Shown here: one piece after another, positions 34,477 through 42,792 of the stretch
Position numbering within the stretch: the stretch's first letter is position 1
Layout of the letters: every line of letters begins with the position of its first letter
Source of the DNA: Pseudomonadota bacterium
GTDB lineage: Bacteria; Pseudomonadota; Gammaproteobacteria; Burkholderiales; Burkholderiaceae_C
Assembly (NCBI GenBank): GCA_021808525.1
Contig: JAKBBK010000007.1
Coordinates: forward strand, 16,335-80,334
Length of the DNA: 64,000 nt
Direction of reading: 5' to 3'
Translations under genes and position numbers: made by a program
The notes under the pieces: generated by a model
Databases searched by the model: none
Told to the model about the DNA's origin: nothing
Seen by the model: the letters and a program-made list of their open reading frames with translations, nothing else

Positions 34477-34764
34477 ATGAGCAAGCTCCCGAATTTCTCC
34501 TCGCGCGCCCTGCGCCGCGCCGTCGCCGCCGCCACCCTGCTGGGCCTGGGCCTGGCCGCGGGTGTCGCCTACGCCGATCTGGATGATCATCCGCACCTGG
34601 TCGCGGCCGACCGCGCGGCCTACCAGGCCATGATGCAACTGCGCGTGGCCAACAACGGCCCGGCGGCCTTCGGCGGCCATCGAGACCGCGCGATGCGCCT
34701 GCTGGCCCAGGCGCGCCGGGAAATCCACGAATCCGCGCGTTTCGCGGATCACCATCGTGATTGA
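34477..34764 (+). CDS. small exported protein, HPHL/FGGH repeat family
   Basis: 95 residues with a signal peptide (cleavage after VAYA). The mature region has DDHPHLVAADRAAYQAMMQL and FGGHRDRAMRLLAQARREI, ending FADHHRD. The protein encoded next shares the same pattern, so the two arose by duplication. Function unknown, presumably periplasmic. Overlaps its neighbour by 8 bp. Confidence 0.7.
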   Translation: MSKLPNFSSRALRRAVAAATLLGLGLAAGVAYADLDDHPHLVAADRAAYQAMMQLRVANNGPAAFGGHRDRAMRLLAQARREIHESARFADHHRD

Positions 34765-35077
34765 GCGCGCCCGCGCCTGCAGGCGCCTGGCCGCGCCCTG
34801 GCTGCTGCTTGCGGCGGGCGCCGGCCTGGGCGGCTGCGTGCAGGCTCCGCCCGTGCAGCGCCCGCCGGTGGTGGTCGAGCGCCCGCGCTCGCCGCTGGAC
34901 GGGCACCCCCATCTGATCGCGGCGATGCAGGCCATCGATGCGCAGATCGCCCAGCTGCGCGCCGCGCGCAATGGCGACGACGGCTTCGGCGGGCACCGCG
35001 GCCGCGCGATCCAGCTGGCGCTGCAGGCGCGCGCGGAGGTGTACCGCGCGGCCGTGTTCGCCGACCGCCACCGCTAA
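34757..35077 (+). CDS. small lipoprotein, HPHL/FGGH repeat family
   Basis: 106 residues from a GTG start. Signal with lipobox LGGC, a Pro/Val-rich linker, then GHPHLIAAMQAIDAQIAQL and FGGHRGRAIQLALQARAEV and a closing FADRHR, matching the preceding secreted paralogue. It would be the membrane-anchored form of the same domain. Translationally coupled to it by an 8-bp overlap. Confidence 0.7.
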   Translation: MIERARACRRLAAPWLLLAAGAGLGGCVQAPPVQRPPVVVERPRSPLDGHPHLIAAMQAIDAQIAQLRAARNGDDGFGGHRGRAIQLALQARAEVYRAAVFADRHR

Positions 35078-35095
35078 CAGGCTGTTAAGCGCCGG

Positions 35096-35127
35096 CCGAA
35101 AAAAAGCCTCGCATCGCTGCGAGGCTT
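35096..35127 (-). terminator. intrinsic terminator of cspA
   Basis: On the minus strand AAGCCTCGCA and TGCGAGGCTT form a 10-bp stem with a 4-base loop, followed by a run of T. It lies about 45 bp after the cspA stop. Confidence 0.85.
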
Positions 35128-35170
35128 GCTTGCGCGGGTCGGGCCGGGCCCGACCCTGGGGTTGCGCCCC

Positions 35171-35383
35171 TCAGACGGCGCGGATGTTCGTGGCCTGCGG
35201 GCCCTTGGGGCCGCTCTTGACCTCGAACTGCACGTTGGCGCCTTCGGCCAGGGTGCGGAAGCCGCCGTCGTTGCGGATTTCGCTGTGGTGCGCGAACAGG
35301 TCCTTGCCACCATCGCTGGGAGCGATGAAGCCGAAGCCCTTGCCGTCGTTGAACCACTTCACGATGCCGGTCTGGATAGTCAT
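35171..35383 (-). CDS. cold-shock protein CspA family
   Basis: 70 residues, a single cold-shock OB fold. RNP1-like [11 protein letters not shown] and RNP2-like DLFAHHSEI carry the nucleic-acid-contacting aromatics, with GIVKWFND at the start and GPQATNI at the end. It binds single-stranded RNA/DNA as a chaperone. AAGGAAA precedes ATG 35383. The frame stays open upstream, which reflects the long untranslated leader typical of csp mRNAs. Confidence 0.95.
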   Translation of the reverse strand: MTIQTGIVKWFNDGKGFGFIAPSDGGKDLFAHHSEIRNDGGFRTLAEGANVQFEVKSGPKGPQATNIRAV

Positions 35384-35791
35384 GGTGTTTCCTTGGAAAT
35401 GAAAGATGGACAAACGCACTCCGGACGCGACAACCGCGTACGGAGACAGAAACACTCAAGAACTATCAGCGGGGGGTGGGGCTGAAGCGAGCCGCTCGCG
35501 AAACTGGGCCCTGGGAAGGCCGGCGGGGCTGCAGACGAGACCTTGGAAGAACGGCCTTGTGCGAATCTATCCGGCGGATTGTAGCAGGTTCGCGGCCGAC
35601 GTGCGCATTCGCTCCGCGGGTGGCGGGCCGATGTTGCGCCGCGACCGCCGTGGATGCCCGCATTTCTCTCGAATGGGCATGGACGCGCGATTTTTTTTCG
35701 CATTCCGCTCCGCGCAACCACCAATCCGACAAAAAACTCCGGGCCGGGCCAAGCAGAATTTCTGCACGAACAGACCTCTGCGAACCCTGTC
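35384..35791. other. intergenic region holding the cspA leader and metC promoter
   Basis: About 400 bp between the divergent cspA and cystathionine lyase genes. The cspA-proximal part is A/C-rich and fits a long 5' leader. An A/T-rich patch at 35690-35735 may contain the metC promoter. I see no gene and no riboswitch pattern. Confidence 0.4.
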
Positions 35792-37012
35792 ATGCTCAAC
35801 GCACTCGCCACACCGCGCCCCGCGCAGGCCGCCGAAGCAGGCGCCCCCGATGCGCGCCGCCCCGCCACCCAGACCTTCCTGACCCACGCCGCGCGCAGCA
35901 AGGCCTTCCACGGCTTCGTCAACCCGCCGATCTACCGCGGCTCCACGGTGCTGTTCGACACCATGGACGACCTGGTCCACGGCCGCGGGGAATTCACCTA
36001 CGGACGCAAGGGCAACCCCAGCACCCGGGCCCTGGAGGGCGCCTGGACCGAACTGGCCGGCGCGGCCGGCACCATCCTGTGCGGCTCGGGCCTGGCCGCG
36101 ATCACCACGGCGCTGCTCAGCGTGGCCCGGGCCGGCGACCACCTGCTGGTGGTCGACACCGTGTACGGCCCCGTGCGCGCCTTGTGCGACGGCCTGCTCG
36201 AGCGCTTCGGCGTCGCCGTCAGCTACTTCCCCCCGGACCCCGGAGCCGACTTCGAGCAGGCATTCCGCGACAACACGGTGGCCGTCTACCTGGAGTCCCC
36301 CGGCTCCCTGACCATGGAGATCCAGGATGTGCCGGGCCTCGCGGCCATCGCGCATGCTCGCGGAGCCTGCGTGCTCATGGACAATACCTGGTCCACGCCG
36401 ATTCTTTTTGACGCCCATGCGACGGGCGTGGATATTTCCATCGAAGCGGGAACCAAATACCTGGGCGGCGCCTCGGATCTGTTGCTGGGAGTGGCCAGCG
36501 CGAATTCCGCCTATTGGCCCCGATTGCAGGATACGCACAGAATGATGGGGTGCATCGCCGGCCCCGAGGATGTATTCCTGGCCCTGCGCGGATTCCGCAC
36601 CCTCGATTTGCGCATCCGGGAATCCGGCAAGCGCGCCCTGGAGATCGCCCACTGGCTGCGATCCAGGCCCGGGGTGCGCGCCGTGCTGCACCCGGCCCTC
36701 GAACAGAGCCCGGGGCATGGCTACTGGAAACGCGACTATCATGGCGCCAGCGGCCTGTTCTCGGTGATACTCGATCCAGTATCAAGGCAAAGCCTCGCGC
36801 GCATGCTGGACGGTTTGCGTCTATTCGGCATGGGATATTCCTGGGGCGGATTCGAAAGCCTGGTGACTCCCATCGACCATGACCTCGTGCGCACCGCGAA
36901 ACCCTGGCCGCATACCGGCCCGACCCTGCGTTTGTATATCGGCCTGGAAGATGTCGACGATTTGAAGCAGGACCTGTCGGACGGTTTTGCGAGACTGGCC
37001 GGAAAACCATGA
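35792..37012 (+). CDS. metC: cystathionine beta-lyase (Cys/Met metabolism PLP enzyme)
   Basis: 406 residues from ATG 35792. PLP enzyme fold type I: YGRKGNPSTRALE near the N-terminus, SGLAAITTAL, a VYLESPGSLTMEIQD loop, DNTWSTPILF, and the Schiff-base Lys in SIEAGTKYLGG. SWGGFESL is typical of MetC. It cleaves cystathionine, or cystine, to homocysteine/thiol plus pyruvate and ammonia. The following amino acid ABC transporter genes suggest a cystine or cystathionine uptake and cleavage unit. No Shine-Dalgarno is obvious, so the start is less certain. Confidence 0.88.
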   Translation: MLNALATPRPAQAAEAGAPDARRPATQTFLTHAARSKAFHGFVNPPIYRGSTVLFDTMDDLVHGRGEFTYGRKGNPSTRALEGAWTELAGAAGTILCGSGLAAITTALLSVARAGDHLLVVDTVYGPVRALCDGLLERFGVAVSYFPPDPGADFEQAFRDNTVAVYLESPGSLTMEIQDVPGLAAIAHARGACVLMDNTWSTPILFDAHATGVDISIEAGTKYLGGASDLLLGVASANSAYWPRLQDTHRMMGCIAGPEDVFLALRGFRTLDLRIRESGKRALEIAHWLRSRPGVRAVLHPALEQSPGHGYWKRDYHGASGLFSVILDPVSRQSLARMLDGLRLFGMGYSWGGFESLVTPIDHDLVRTAKPWPHTGPTLRLYIGLEDVDDLKQDLSDGFARLAGKP

Positions 37013-37043
37013 CCCGAGCATTATCAACACACGGAGAGACACG

Positions 37044-37892
37044 ATGAAAAAATCCCAGGAAACTCGCACCGACGCCGCCTCGCGGGCGGCAGAGCCCGCC
37101 CTGCCCGGCCGCCGCAGCCTGCTGGGCGCGGCGGCCGTCGGCGCACTCGGACTGGTGGCCCTGCCGGCCTTCGCCGACCCCGCCGGGCTGTGGAAGCGCA
37201 TCCAGGCCCGCAAGGAACTGCTGGTCGGACTGGAAGGCACCTACCCGCCCTTCAACTACGTCGACAAGCACGGCGAGCTCACGGGCTTCGAGGTCGACTT
37301 CGCCAAGGCCCTGGCCGCCCACATGGGCCTGAGCGCGAAGTTCGTGCCCACGCCCTGGTCGGGCATGCTGGCCGGGCTGGACTCGGCCCGCTTCGACGTG
37401 GTGATCAACCAGGTCACGATCACTCCCGAGCGCCAGAAGAAATACCTGTTCAGCCAGCCCTACACCGTCTCGGGCGCGCAGATCCTGGTGCGCAAGGGCG
37501 ACCAGAACAAGTACGACACCATCGCCAGCCTGGACGGCCGCGTCGTGGGCGTGGGACTGGGCAGCAACTACGAGTCCTGGCTGAAGCAGAACGCGCCCAA
37601 GGTGCGCATCCAGACCTACTCGGGCATCAACACCGCCTTGCAGGACCTGGAGATCGGCCGCGTCGACGCCATCATCAACGACCGCCTGGAGTCCGCCTAC
37701 CTGCTCAAGCACACCGACGGGCGCGTGGTGGCCGCGGGCCAGCCCTTCTCCAAGCAGTACTCGGGCATCGCGATGCGTCAGGGGCACCCCCAGTTGCAGG
37801 CGCATGTCGACGCGGCCCTGGCGGCCCTGCGCAAGGACGGCCAGCTCGCTGCGATCTCGAACAAGTGGTTCGGCATGGACATCACCCGCTGA
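37044..37892 (+). CDS. amino acid ABC transporter substrate-binding protein (cystine-type)
   Basis: 282 residues, family 3 solute-binding protein. The long N-terminus carries RRSLLGAAAVGALG and may use the Tat route. Mature hallmarks: VGLEGTYPPFNYVDKHGELTGFEVDFAKAL in outline, FDVVINQVTITPERQKKYLFS, and DAIINDRLESAYLL. Similarity in pattern to FliY/TcyJ and the metC neighbour favour cystine or a related sulfur amino acid. Starts 31 bp after metC with a GGAGAG Shine-Dalgarno. Confidence 0.85.
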   Translation: MKKSQETRTDAASRAAEPALPGRRSLLGAAAVGALGLVALPAFADPAGLWKRIQARKELLVGLEGTYPPFNYVDKHGELTGFEVDFAKALAAHMGLSAKFVPTPWSGMLAGLDSARFDVVINQVTITPERQKKYLFSQPYTVSGAQILVRKGDQNKYDTIASLDGRVVGVGLGSNYESWLKQNAPKVRIQTYSGINTALQDLEIGRVDAIINDRLESAYLLKHTDGRVVAAGQPFSKQYSGIAMRQGHPQLQAHVDAALAALRKDGQLAAISNKWFGMDITR

Positions 37893-37895
37893 ACC

Positions 37896-38564
37896 ATGAG
37901 TTCCAGCCTGGAACTGGTCTGGGAATCCCTCCCCATGCTGGCCCAGGGGGCCGGCTACACCATCGTGCTCAGCGTGGGGAGCATGGCCATCGGCCTGGTC
38001 ATCGGGCTGGCCGTGGCCCTGGCGCGGCTGTACCCGGTGCCGGTGCTGAGCCGGCTGGCCTCCTTTTTCGTGTCCTTCATCCGGGGCACGCCGCTGCTGG
38101 TGCAGTTGTTCCTCATCTACTACGGGCTGGGGCAACTGGGCCTGCGGCTCGACCCCATCTCCTCGGCCTTCCTGGGCTTCAGCCTGAACATCGGCGGCTA
38201 CACCTCGGAGATCCTCCGCTCGGCCATTCTCTCCGTGGACCACGGCCAGTGGGAGGCCGCCCAGTCCATCGGCATGTCCCAGCCGCTGACCCTTCGGCGG
38301 GTCATCCTGCCCCAGGCCGCGCGGGTGGCCATGGCGCCGCTGGGCAACAGTTTCATCAGCCTGGTCAAGGACACCTCGCTGGCCGCGACCATCCAGGTTC
38401 CCGAGCTGTTCCGGCAGGCGCAGTTGATCACGGCGCGCACCTTCCAGGTGTTCACCATGTACGTGTCCGCCGCCGCGATCTACTGGCTGCTGTCCAGCAT
38501 GCTGGCCCGGGGCCAGACCCGGCTCGAGGCGAGATTCTCCGCCCACGTGCGGCGCAGCAGGTAG
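37896..38564 (+). CDS. amino acid ABC transporter permease
   Basis: 222 residues, five hydrophobic helices, HisM/YecS family. FIRGTPLLVQLFLIYYGLG and the EAA loop EAAQSIGMSQPLTLRRVILPQA are present, the latter docking to the ATPase. It begins 3 bp after the binding-protein gene and forms the membrane channel, likely as a homodimer because only one permease is encoded. Confidence 0.9.
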   Translation: MSSSLELVWESLPMLAQGAGYTIVLSVGSMAIGLVIGLAVALARLYPVPVLSRLASFFVSFIRGTPLLVQLFLIYYGLGQLGLRLDPISSAFLGFSLNIGGYTSEILRSAILSVDHGQWEAAQSIGMSQPLTLRRVILPQAARVAMAPLGNSFISLVKDTSLAATIQVPELFRQAQLITARTFQVFTMYVSAAAIYWLLSSMLARGQTRLEARFSAHVRRSR

Positions 38565-38570
38565 CTCCCC

Positions 38571-39368
38571 ATGCAAGAGACCACGCACGCGACCACGCAA
38601 GCGACCACGCCGGCGACCATGATCGAGGTCCGGGGACTGCGCAAGACCTTCGGGCAAAGCGAGATCCTGCACGGCATCGATCTCGGCGTGCGCAAGGGCG
38701 AAGTGGTGGCCATCATCGGCCCCAGCGGATCCGGCAAGACCTCCCTGCTGCGCTGCCTGAGCTGCCTGGATGAGCCCAGCGGCGGCTCCATCCGGGTCCA
38801 TCAGGTGGTGATCGACGGTGCGATTCCCCTCAAGCGCCAGAAGGCCGCGGTGCGGGAACTGCGTCGGCACGTGGGATTCGTGTTCCAGAACTTCAACCTG
38901 TTTCCCCACCGCACGGCCCTGGAGAACGTCGCCGAGGGCCTGATCTTCGTCAAGCGACAGGCACCCGAGCTCGCGCGGGACAACGCGCGGGCCATGCTCG
39001 CCAAGGTGGGGCTGGAGAACAAGCGCGACATGTACCCTTCCGCGCTCAGCGGAGGCCAGCAGCAGCGCGTGGCCATCGCGCGCGCGTTGGCGATGAACCC
39101 CGACGTGATCCTGTTCGACGAACCCACCTCCGCGCTGGACCCCGAGCTGGTCGGCGAGGTGCTCACGGTGATGCGCGCGCTGGCCGAGGAGCACCGCACG
39201 ATGGTGGTGGTCACGCACGAGATGAACTTCGCCCGGGAGGCGGCCGACCGCACCGTGTTCATGGACGCCGGGTCCATCGTCGAGCAGGGCCCGTCGAGGG
39301 AACTGTTCCTCAACCCCCGGGAAGCGCGCACCCGCAAGTTCCTCGGGCGCCTGATGGAGGGCCGCTGA
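38571..39368 (+). CDS. amino acid ABC transporter ATP-binding protein
   Basis: 265 residues, polar amino acid transport ATPase. An N-terminal Thr-rich tract (residues 2-17), Walker [11 protein letters not shown]-loop [12 protein letters not shown], signature LSGGQQQR, Walker [13 protein letters not shown] and H-loop VVTHEM. It powers the permease encoded immediately upstream. Confidence 0.93.
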   Translation: MQETTHATTQATTPATMIEVRGLRKTFGQSEILHGIDLGVRKGEVVAIIGPSGSGKTSLLRCLSCLDEPSGGSIRVHQVVIDGAIPLKRQKAAVRELRRHVGFVFQNFNLFPHRTALENVAEGLIFVKRQAPELARDNARAMLAKVGLENKRDMYPSALSGGQQQRVAIARALAMNPDVILFDEPTSALDPELVGEVLTVMRALAEEHRTMVVVTHEMNFAREAADRTVFMDAGSIVEQGPSRELFLNPREARTRKFLGRLMEGR

Positions 39369-39381
39369 GGGCCGCGAGACC

Positions 39382-39849
39382 ATGGACAAGTTCGACCGCG
39401 AGATCCTGCGCCAGCTGCAGCGCGACGCCGACCTGCCCATGGCCAGGATCGCCGAGGCCATCGGCATCTCGCCGGCCGCCTGCTGGAGGCGCCTGCAGCG
39501 CCTGCAGGAGGCCGGCGTGGTGCGCGGCAAGGTGGCCCTGCTCGACGACGCCAAGCTCAACGCCGGGGTCACGGTATTCGTGTCCATCCGCACCAGCGAT
39601 CACTCCGCCGCCTGGGTGAAGGCCTTTTCCACCGCGCTGGACGACATCGAGGAAATCGTCGAGATCTACCGCATGAGCGGGGAGGTGGACTACCTGCTGA
39701 AGATCAAGGTGCCGGACATCAAGGCCTACGACGCCATCTACCGCAAGATCATCGAGCGCATGCATTTCCTCGACGTCAGCTCGAGCTTCGCGATGGAACA
39801 GATCAAGTCGACCACGGCGCTGCCCCTGTCCTACCTCGATCTGGAGTAG
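39382..39849 (+). CDS. Lrp/AsnC-family transcriptional regulator
   Basis: 155 residues. An N-terminal helix-turn-helix (FDREILRQLQRDADLPMARI to SPAACWRRLQRLQEAGVV) and a C-terminal RAM/AsnC effector domain (MSGEVDYLLKIKVPDI). It starts 13 bp after the ABC ATPase gene and so is part of the metC-transport operon, which it probably controls in response to an amino acid such as cysteine or cystine, as DecR and CutR do in other bacteria. Confidence 0.9.
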   Translation: MDKFDREILRQLQRDADLPMARIAEAIGISPAACWRRLQRLQEAGVVRGKVALLDDAKLNAGVTVFVSIRTSDHSAAWVKAFSTALDDIEEIVEIYRMSGEVDYLLKIKVPDIKAYDAIYRKIIERMHFLDVSSSFAMEQIKSTTALPLSYLDLE

Positions 39850-39907
39850 GCGCCGCGCGCGGACCGCCTCCTCGCCCCTCGCCCCCTCGCCCCCTCGCCT
39901 CATCCCC

Positions 39908-40537
39908 ATGTCCCACGCCTGGTTCGTGCTGGCCGACCTGCTCGGCACCTTCGCCTTCGCGCTCAGCGGCGCCACCGCCTCGATCGAGCGCAGGCTGGAT
40001 CTGTTCGGGGTCGCGGTGGTGGCCTTTCTCACGGCCTGCGGAGGCGGCATCGTGCGCGACCTGTGCCTGGGCTCCACGCCGCCCGTGGCCCTGGTCGAGT
40101 GGCGCTACCTGGCGGTGGCCCTGCTGGCCTGCGCCATGTCCCTGTGGTCGCAGCGCCTGATTCGGCGCCTGCGGCACCCGGTGCTGGTGTTCGACGCCGT
40201 CGGGCTGGGCTTTTTCGCGGTGGCCGGAGCCCACAAGGCCCTGCTGATCACCCGCAACCCCGAGGCGGCCGTCGCGCTGGGGGTCGCCACCGCGGTGGGC
40301 GGAGGCGTGCTGCGCGACGTGCTGCTCAACCGCGTGCCCGTGATCCTGCAGCGCGAGATCTATGCGCTGGCCGCGCTGCTCGGCGCGGGCGTGCAGGTGG
40401 CCGGACAGCGCGCGGGCTGGGCGCCGGACTGGACGCCCTGGGTGGGCGCCTTCAGCTGCGCCCTGCTGCGCTTCCTGGCGATGCGCCGCGGCTGGCGCCT
40501 TCCCCTGTCGCGCGGCGCCGATCGCGCCACATCCTGA
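39908..40537 (+). CDS. UPF0126/TRIC-type membrane protein
   Basis: 209 residues with two copies of a three-helix unit: LLGTFAFALSGATASIERRLD to CGGGIVRDLCLG, then FDAVGLGFFAVAGAHKAL to AVGGGVLRDVLLN. The Gly-Gly-Gly kinks (GGGxxRD) are characteristic of the YicG/TRIC trimeric cation-channel superfamily; some homologues may affect amino acid transport. Independent of the operon before it, as far as spacing shows. Confidence 0.85.
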   Translation: MSHAWFVLADLLGTFAFALSGATASIERRLDLFGVAVVAFLTACGGGIVRDLCLGSTPPVALVEWRYLAVALLACAMSLWSQRLIRRLRHPVLVFDAVGLGFFAVAGAHKALLITRNPEAAVALGVATAVGGGVLRDVLLNRVPVILQREIYALAALLGAGVQVAGQRAGWAPDWTPWVGAFSCALLRFLAMRRGWRLPLSRGADRATS

Positions 40538-40621
40538 CACAGCGCAGGGAGCGGCCGCATCCTAGGATGGCGGTCGCCGCGGCCGCAGGGGCTCGGCGGC
40601 ATGTTTTCCGCAGGAGCCGCA

Positions 40622-41392
40622 ATGACCCAGCACAACCCGCAAGCCACCGCCGCGCATGGGCGCATGGCGCTGTTCGCCGCGCTCGCGCTCGTGGCCGTGG
40701 CGCTCGCCGGCTCGGTGGGCTGGCTGCTCGGACGCCAGGGCCCGGCGCCGCGCGAGGGCCTTCCCGTGCTGTTCAAGGCGCCGGAATTCCGCGGATTGAT
40801 CAACCAGAACGGGATCCAGTTGTCCTCGGCCCATTTCCGCGGCAAGGCGCTGGTGGTGACCTTCCTGTTTCCCTATTGCAATACCTTCTGCCCGGTGGTG
40901 GCGGCGCACCTGGTGGGTTTCGAGAACCTGCTGGCTTCCACGCCGCTGGCCGGACGGGTCGACGTGGTGGCCTTCGACGTCGACCCCGGCGACACCGGCC
41001 CGCGGCAGATGCGCGACTTCCTGCGCGAATACGGCTGGAATCCGGCGAATCCCCGCTGGCAGTTCCTGACCGGCAGGCCGACCCAGATCCGACGCGTGGT
41101 CTCCGGGGGCTACCACGTGGACTACCAGAAGGTGCCGGATTCGCCCCCCGCCGCTTCGGGCCCCGCCCCCACGCAAGCCTCGCCGGCACTGGCCGTGGCC
41201 GGAAGCGACCCGCAGCCCATCGTGGCCAATCCCCTGGCGACGCGGGCCGACGTCGACTACGACATCACCCATGAGGACGTGATGATGATCGTCGATCCCC
41301 AAGGCCGGGTGCGCAAGATCTACGACCAGGCCGATGCGGTGGGCAAGATGCGCCTGCTGCGCGATGTGCGCGCGGCGCTGGGCGCGCCCTGA
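40622..41392 (+). CDS. SCO1/SenC-family copper chaperone or thiol protein
   Basis: 256 residues, one N-terminal membrane helix (about 21-40), then a thioredoxin fold in the periplasm. Copper ligands are CNTFCP (C-x3-C) and the His in YDITHEDVMMIVD. An insertion of about 40 residues rich in Pro/Ala/Ser lies before the His strand. Members assemble the CuA site of cytochrome oxidase or act as thiol reductants. ATG 40622 is chosen for its GGAG Shine-Dalgarno; a start at 40601 is also open. Confidence 0.88.
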   Translation: MTQHNPQATAAHGRMALFAALALVAVALAGSVGWLLGRQGPAPREGLPVLFKAPEFRGLINQNGIQLSSAHFRGKALVVTFLFPYCNTFCPVVAAHLVGFENLLASTPLAGRVDVVAFDVDPGDTGPRQMRDFLREYGWNPANPRWQFLTGRPTQIRRVVSGGYHVDYQKVPDSPPAASGPAPTQASPALAVAGSDPQPIVANPLATRADVDYDITHEDVMMIVDPQGRVRKIYDQADAVGKMRLLRDVRAALGAP

Positions 41393-41408
41393 GCCTGGCG
41401 GCCCGGCT

Positions 41409-42779
41409 TCACTGCAGCATGAAGGTCTGGTATTCGAGCCTGCGAAACAGACCCTGCAGCAGGAACAGGCCGAAGAACAGGGTGCACAGGATGGACACGG
41501 CGAAACCGTAGCCGTAGTAGTCCGATCCCAGGTGAATCGACAGCAGGCTCAGGCTGAAGTTCAGCAACGCCAGTGCAGCGGTGATCATGACCACCTCCCT
41601 GCGCCGGTCGAGGTAATAGAACACGTTGAGCACGGCCAGCAGCATGACCTGGAAGCTCGCGGCCACCGCCTGCACCATGTAGAGCGGGGTGTACAGCTCG
41701 CTGATGCCGATGAGCCGGAAGATCGAGGGCACGAAGGTGTAGAGCGACAGCAGGGTCAGCGCCTGCACCTTCAGGATCTGGTAGAGCCCGTCCCGCACCA
41801 CGTCCTGCATGCGCTCCCGAAATCCCACGATGGCGCCCAGGGTGCCGCCGCTGCGCACGGTCTTGTAGAACTCGTCGTACCACTCGACGAAGTCGGTCTC
41901 GAACTTGACCAGGAACACGGCCATGCCGGGAATCACCGACAGATAGGCCAGGAAGACCGGCAGGTCGTAGATGGTCGACGCGCGCAGCGCGCCGATGATC
42001 GGGCGGGAGGTCCCGGGATCGAACCAGAACACCAGCTTGTCGATCCAGATTCCCAGGTTGTAGAGGGTTCCCCCGAGCAGCAGCGCGGTGTACATGCGCC
42101 CGGGCCGGAAACACTCGAGGCTCAAGGGGGACTGCACCGGGAAATTGCGCAGCACCAGCCAGAGCATCACCCCCCACATGAGGAACTGCCCGCCCAGGAA
42201 TCCCGCCAGCAGTCCATCGATGCCCCAGGGCCGCCCGATGGACGCGAAGGCCACCGAGGCCCCGTAGCCCAGCGCATACAGGAGCACGATGATGCGGTAG
42301 TTCTTGAGCCCGGACAGGAAGGCCGTGGTGATCCACAGATTGCACAGCAAGGTGAATCCCAGGACGATCCAGACCCGGTAGAACGCATCCACGCCCTGGA
42401 AGGCCAGCAGCGAAACGGCCAGCCCGAAGGCTCCCGCCACCGCGGTGGTGACCAGCATGACGCCCAGGTAGGCCCCCCCGATCAGATCCTTGCGATTCTC
42501 GAACAGGCGATCGGCCACCCAGCGGGTGAAACCCAGCTGCAGCCCGCCGCTGAGCACCAGCGAGCCCATGATCAGATAGGTGACGGTGACCTGGAACTGC
42601 GTGATCATGCGCCCCGGGGTGACCACGCCCAGGGAGATGATGCCGGTGGCCATCAGCCCCAGGATGGAGAACACCCAGGGCCCGGAGCTGATGATGGAGG
42701 CGTACAGGTAGGCCCGCAGCAGCCCGAGGTAGGACTGGGAGCGCAGGAGCTTGCGGAGTTCGAATCCGATTCCGGCCAT
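41409..42779 (-). CDS. pelG: Pel exopolysaccharide flippase-like protein PelG
   Basis: 456 residues, about 12 membrane helices, Wzx/MATE-like PelG family. It begins MAGIGFELRKLLRSQSYLGLLRAYLYA in outline, which is diagnostic for PelG, with ISSGPWVFSILGL next. In the Pel system it forms an inner-membrane complex with PelD, PelE and PelF that synthesises and moves the polymer across the membrane. Last gene of the pel operon, 13 bp after pelF. Confidence 0.95.
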   Translation of the reverse strand: MAGIGFELRKLLRSQSYLGLLRAYLYASIISSGPWVFSILGLMATGIISLGVVTPGRMITQFQVTVTYLIMGSLVLSGGLQLGFTRWVADRLFENRKDLIGGAYLGVMLVTTAVAGAFGLAVSLLAFQGVDAFYRVWIVLGFTLLCNLWITTAFLSGLKNYRIIVLLYALGYGASVAFASIGRPWGIDGLLAGFLGGQFLMWGVMLWLVLRNFPVQSPLSLECFRPGRMYTALLLGGTLYNLGIWIDKLVFWFDPGTSRPIIGALRASTIYDLPVFLAYLSVIPGMAVFLVKFETDFVEWYDEFYKTVRSGGTLGAIVGFRERMQDVVRDGLYQILKVQALTLLSLYTFVPSIFRLIGISELYTPLYMVQAVAASFQVMLLAVLNVFYYLDRRREVVMITAALALLNFSLSLLSIHLGSDYYGYGFAVSILCTLFFGLFLLQGLFRRLEYQTFMLQ

Positions 42780-42792
42780 CGTGTCTCCCGGC

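Noticed and set aside
36375-39593. 1072-codon open frame on the minus strand
   Set aside because: Antisense to metC and the ABC transporter genes, all with confirmed motifs.
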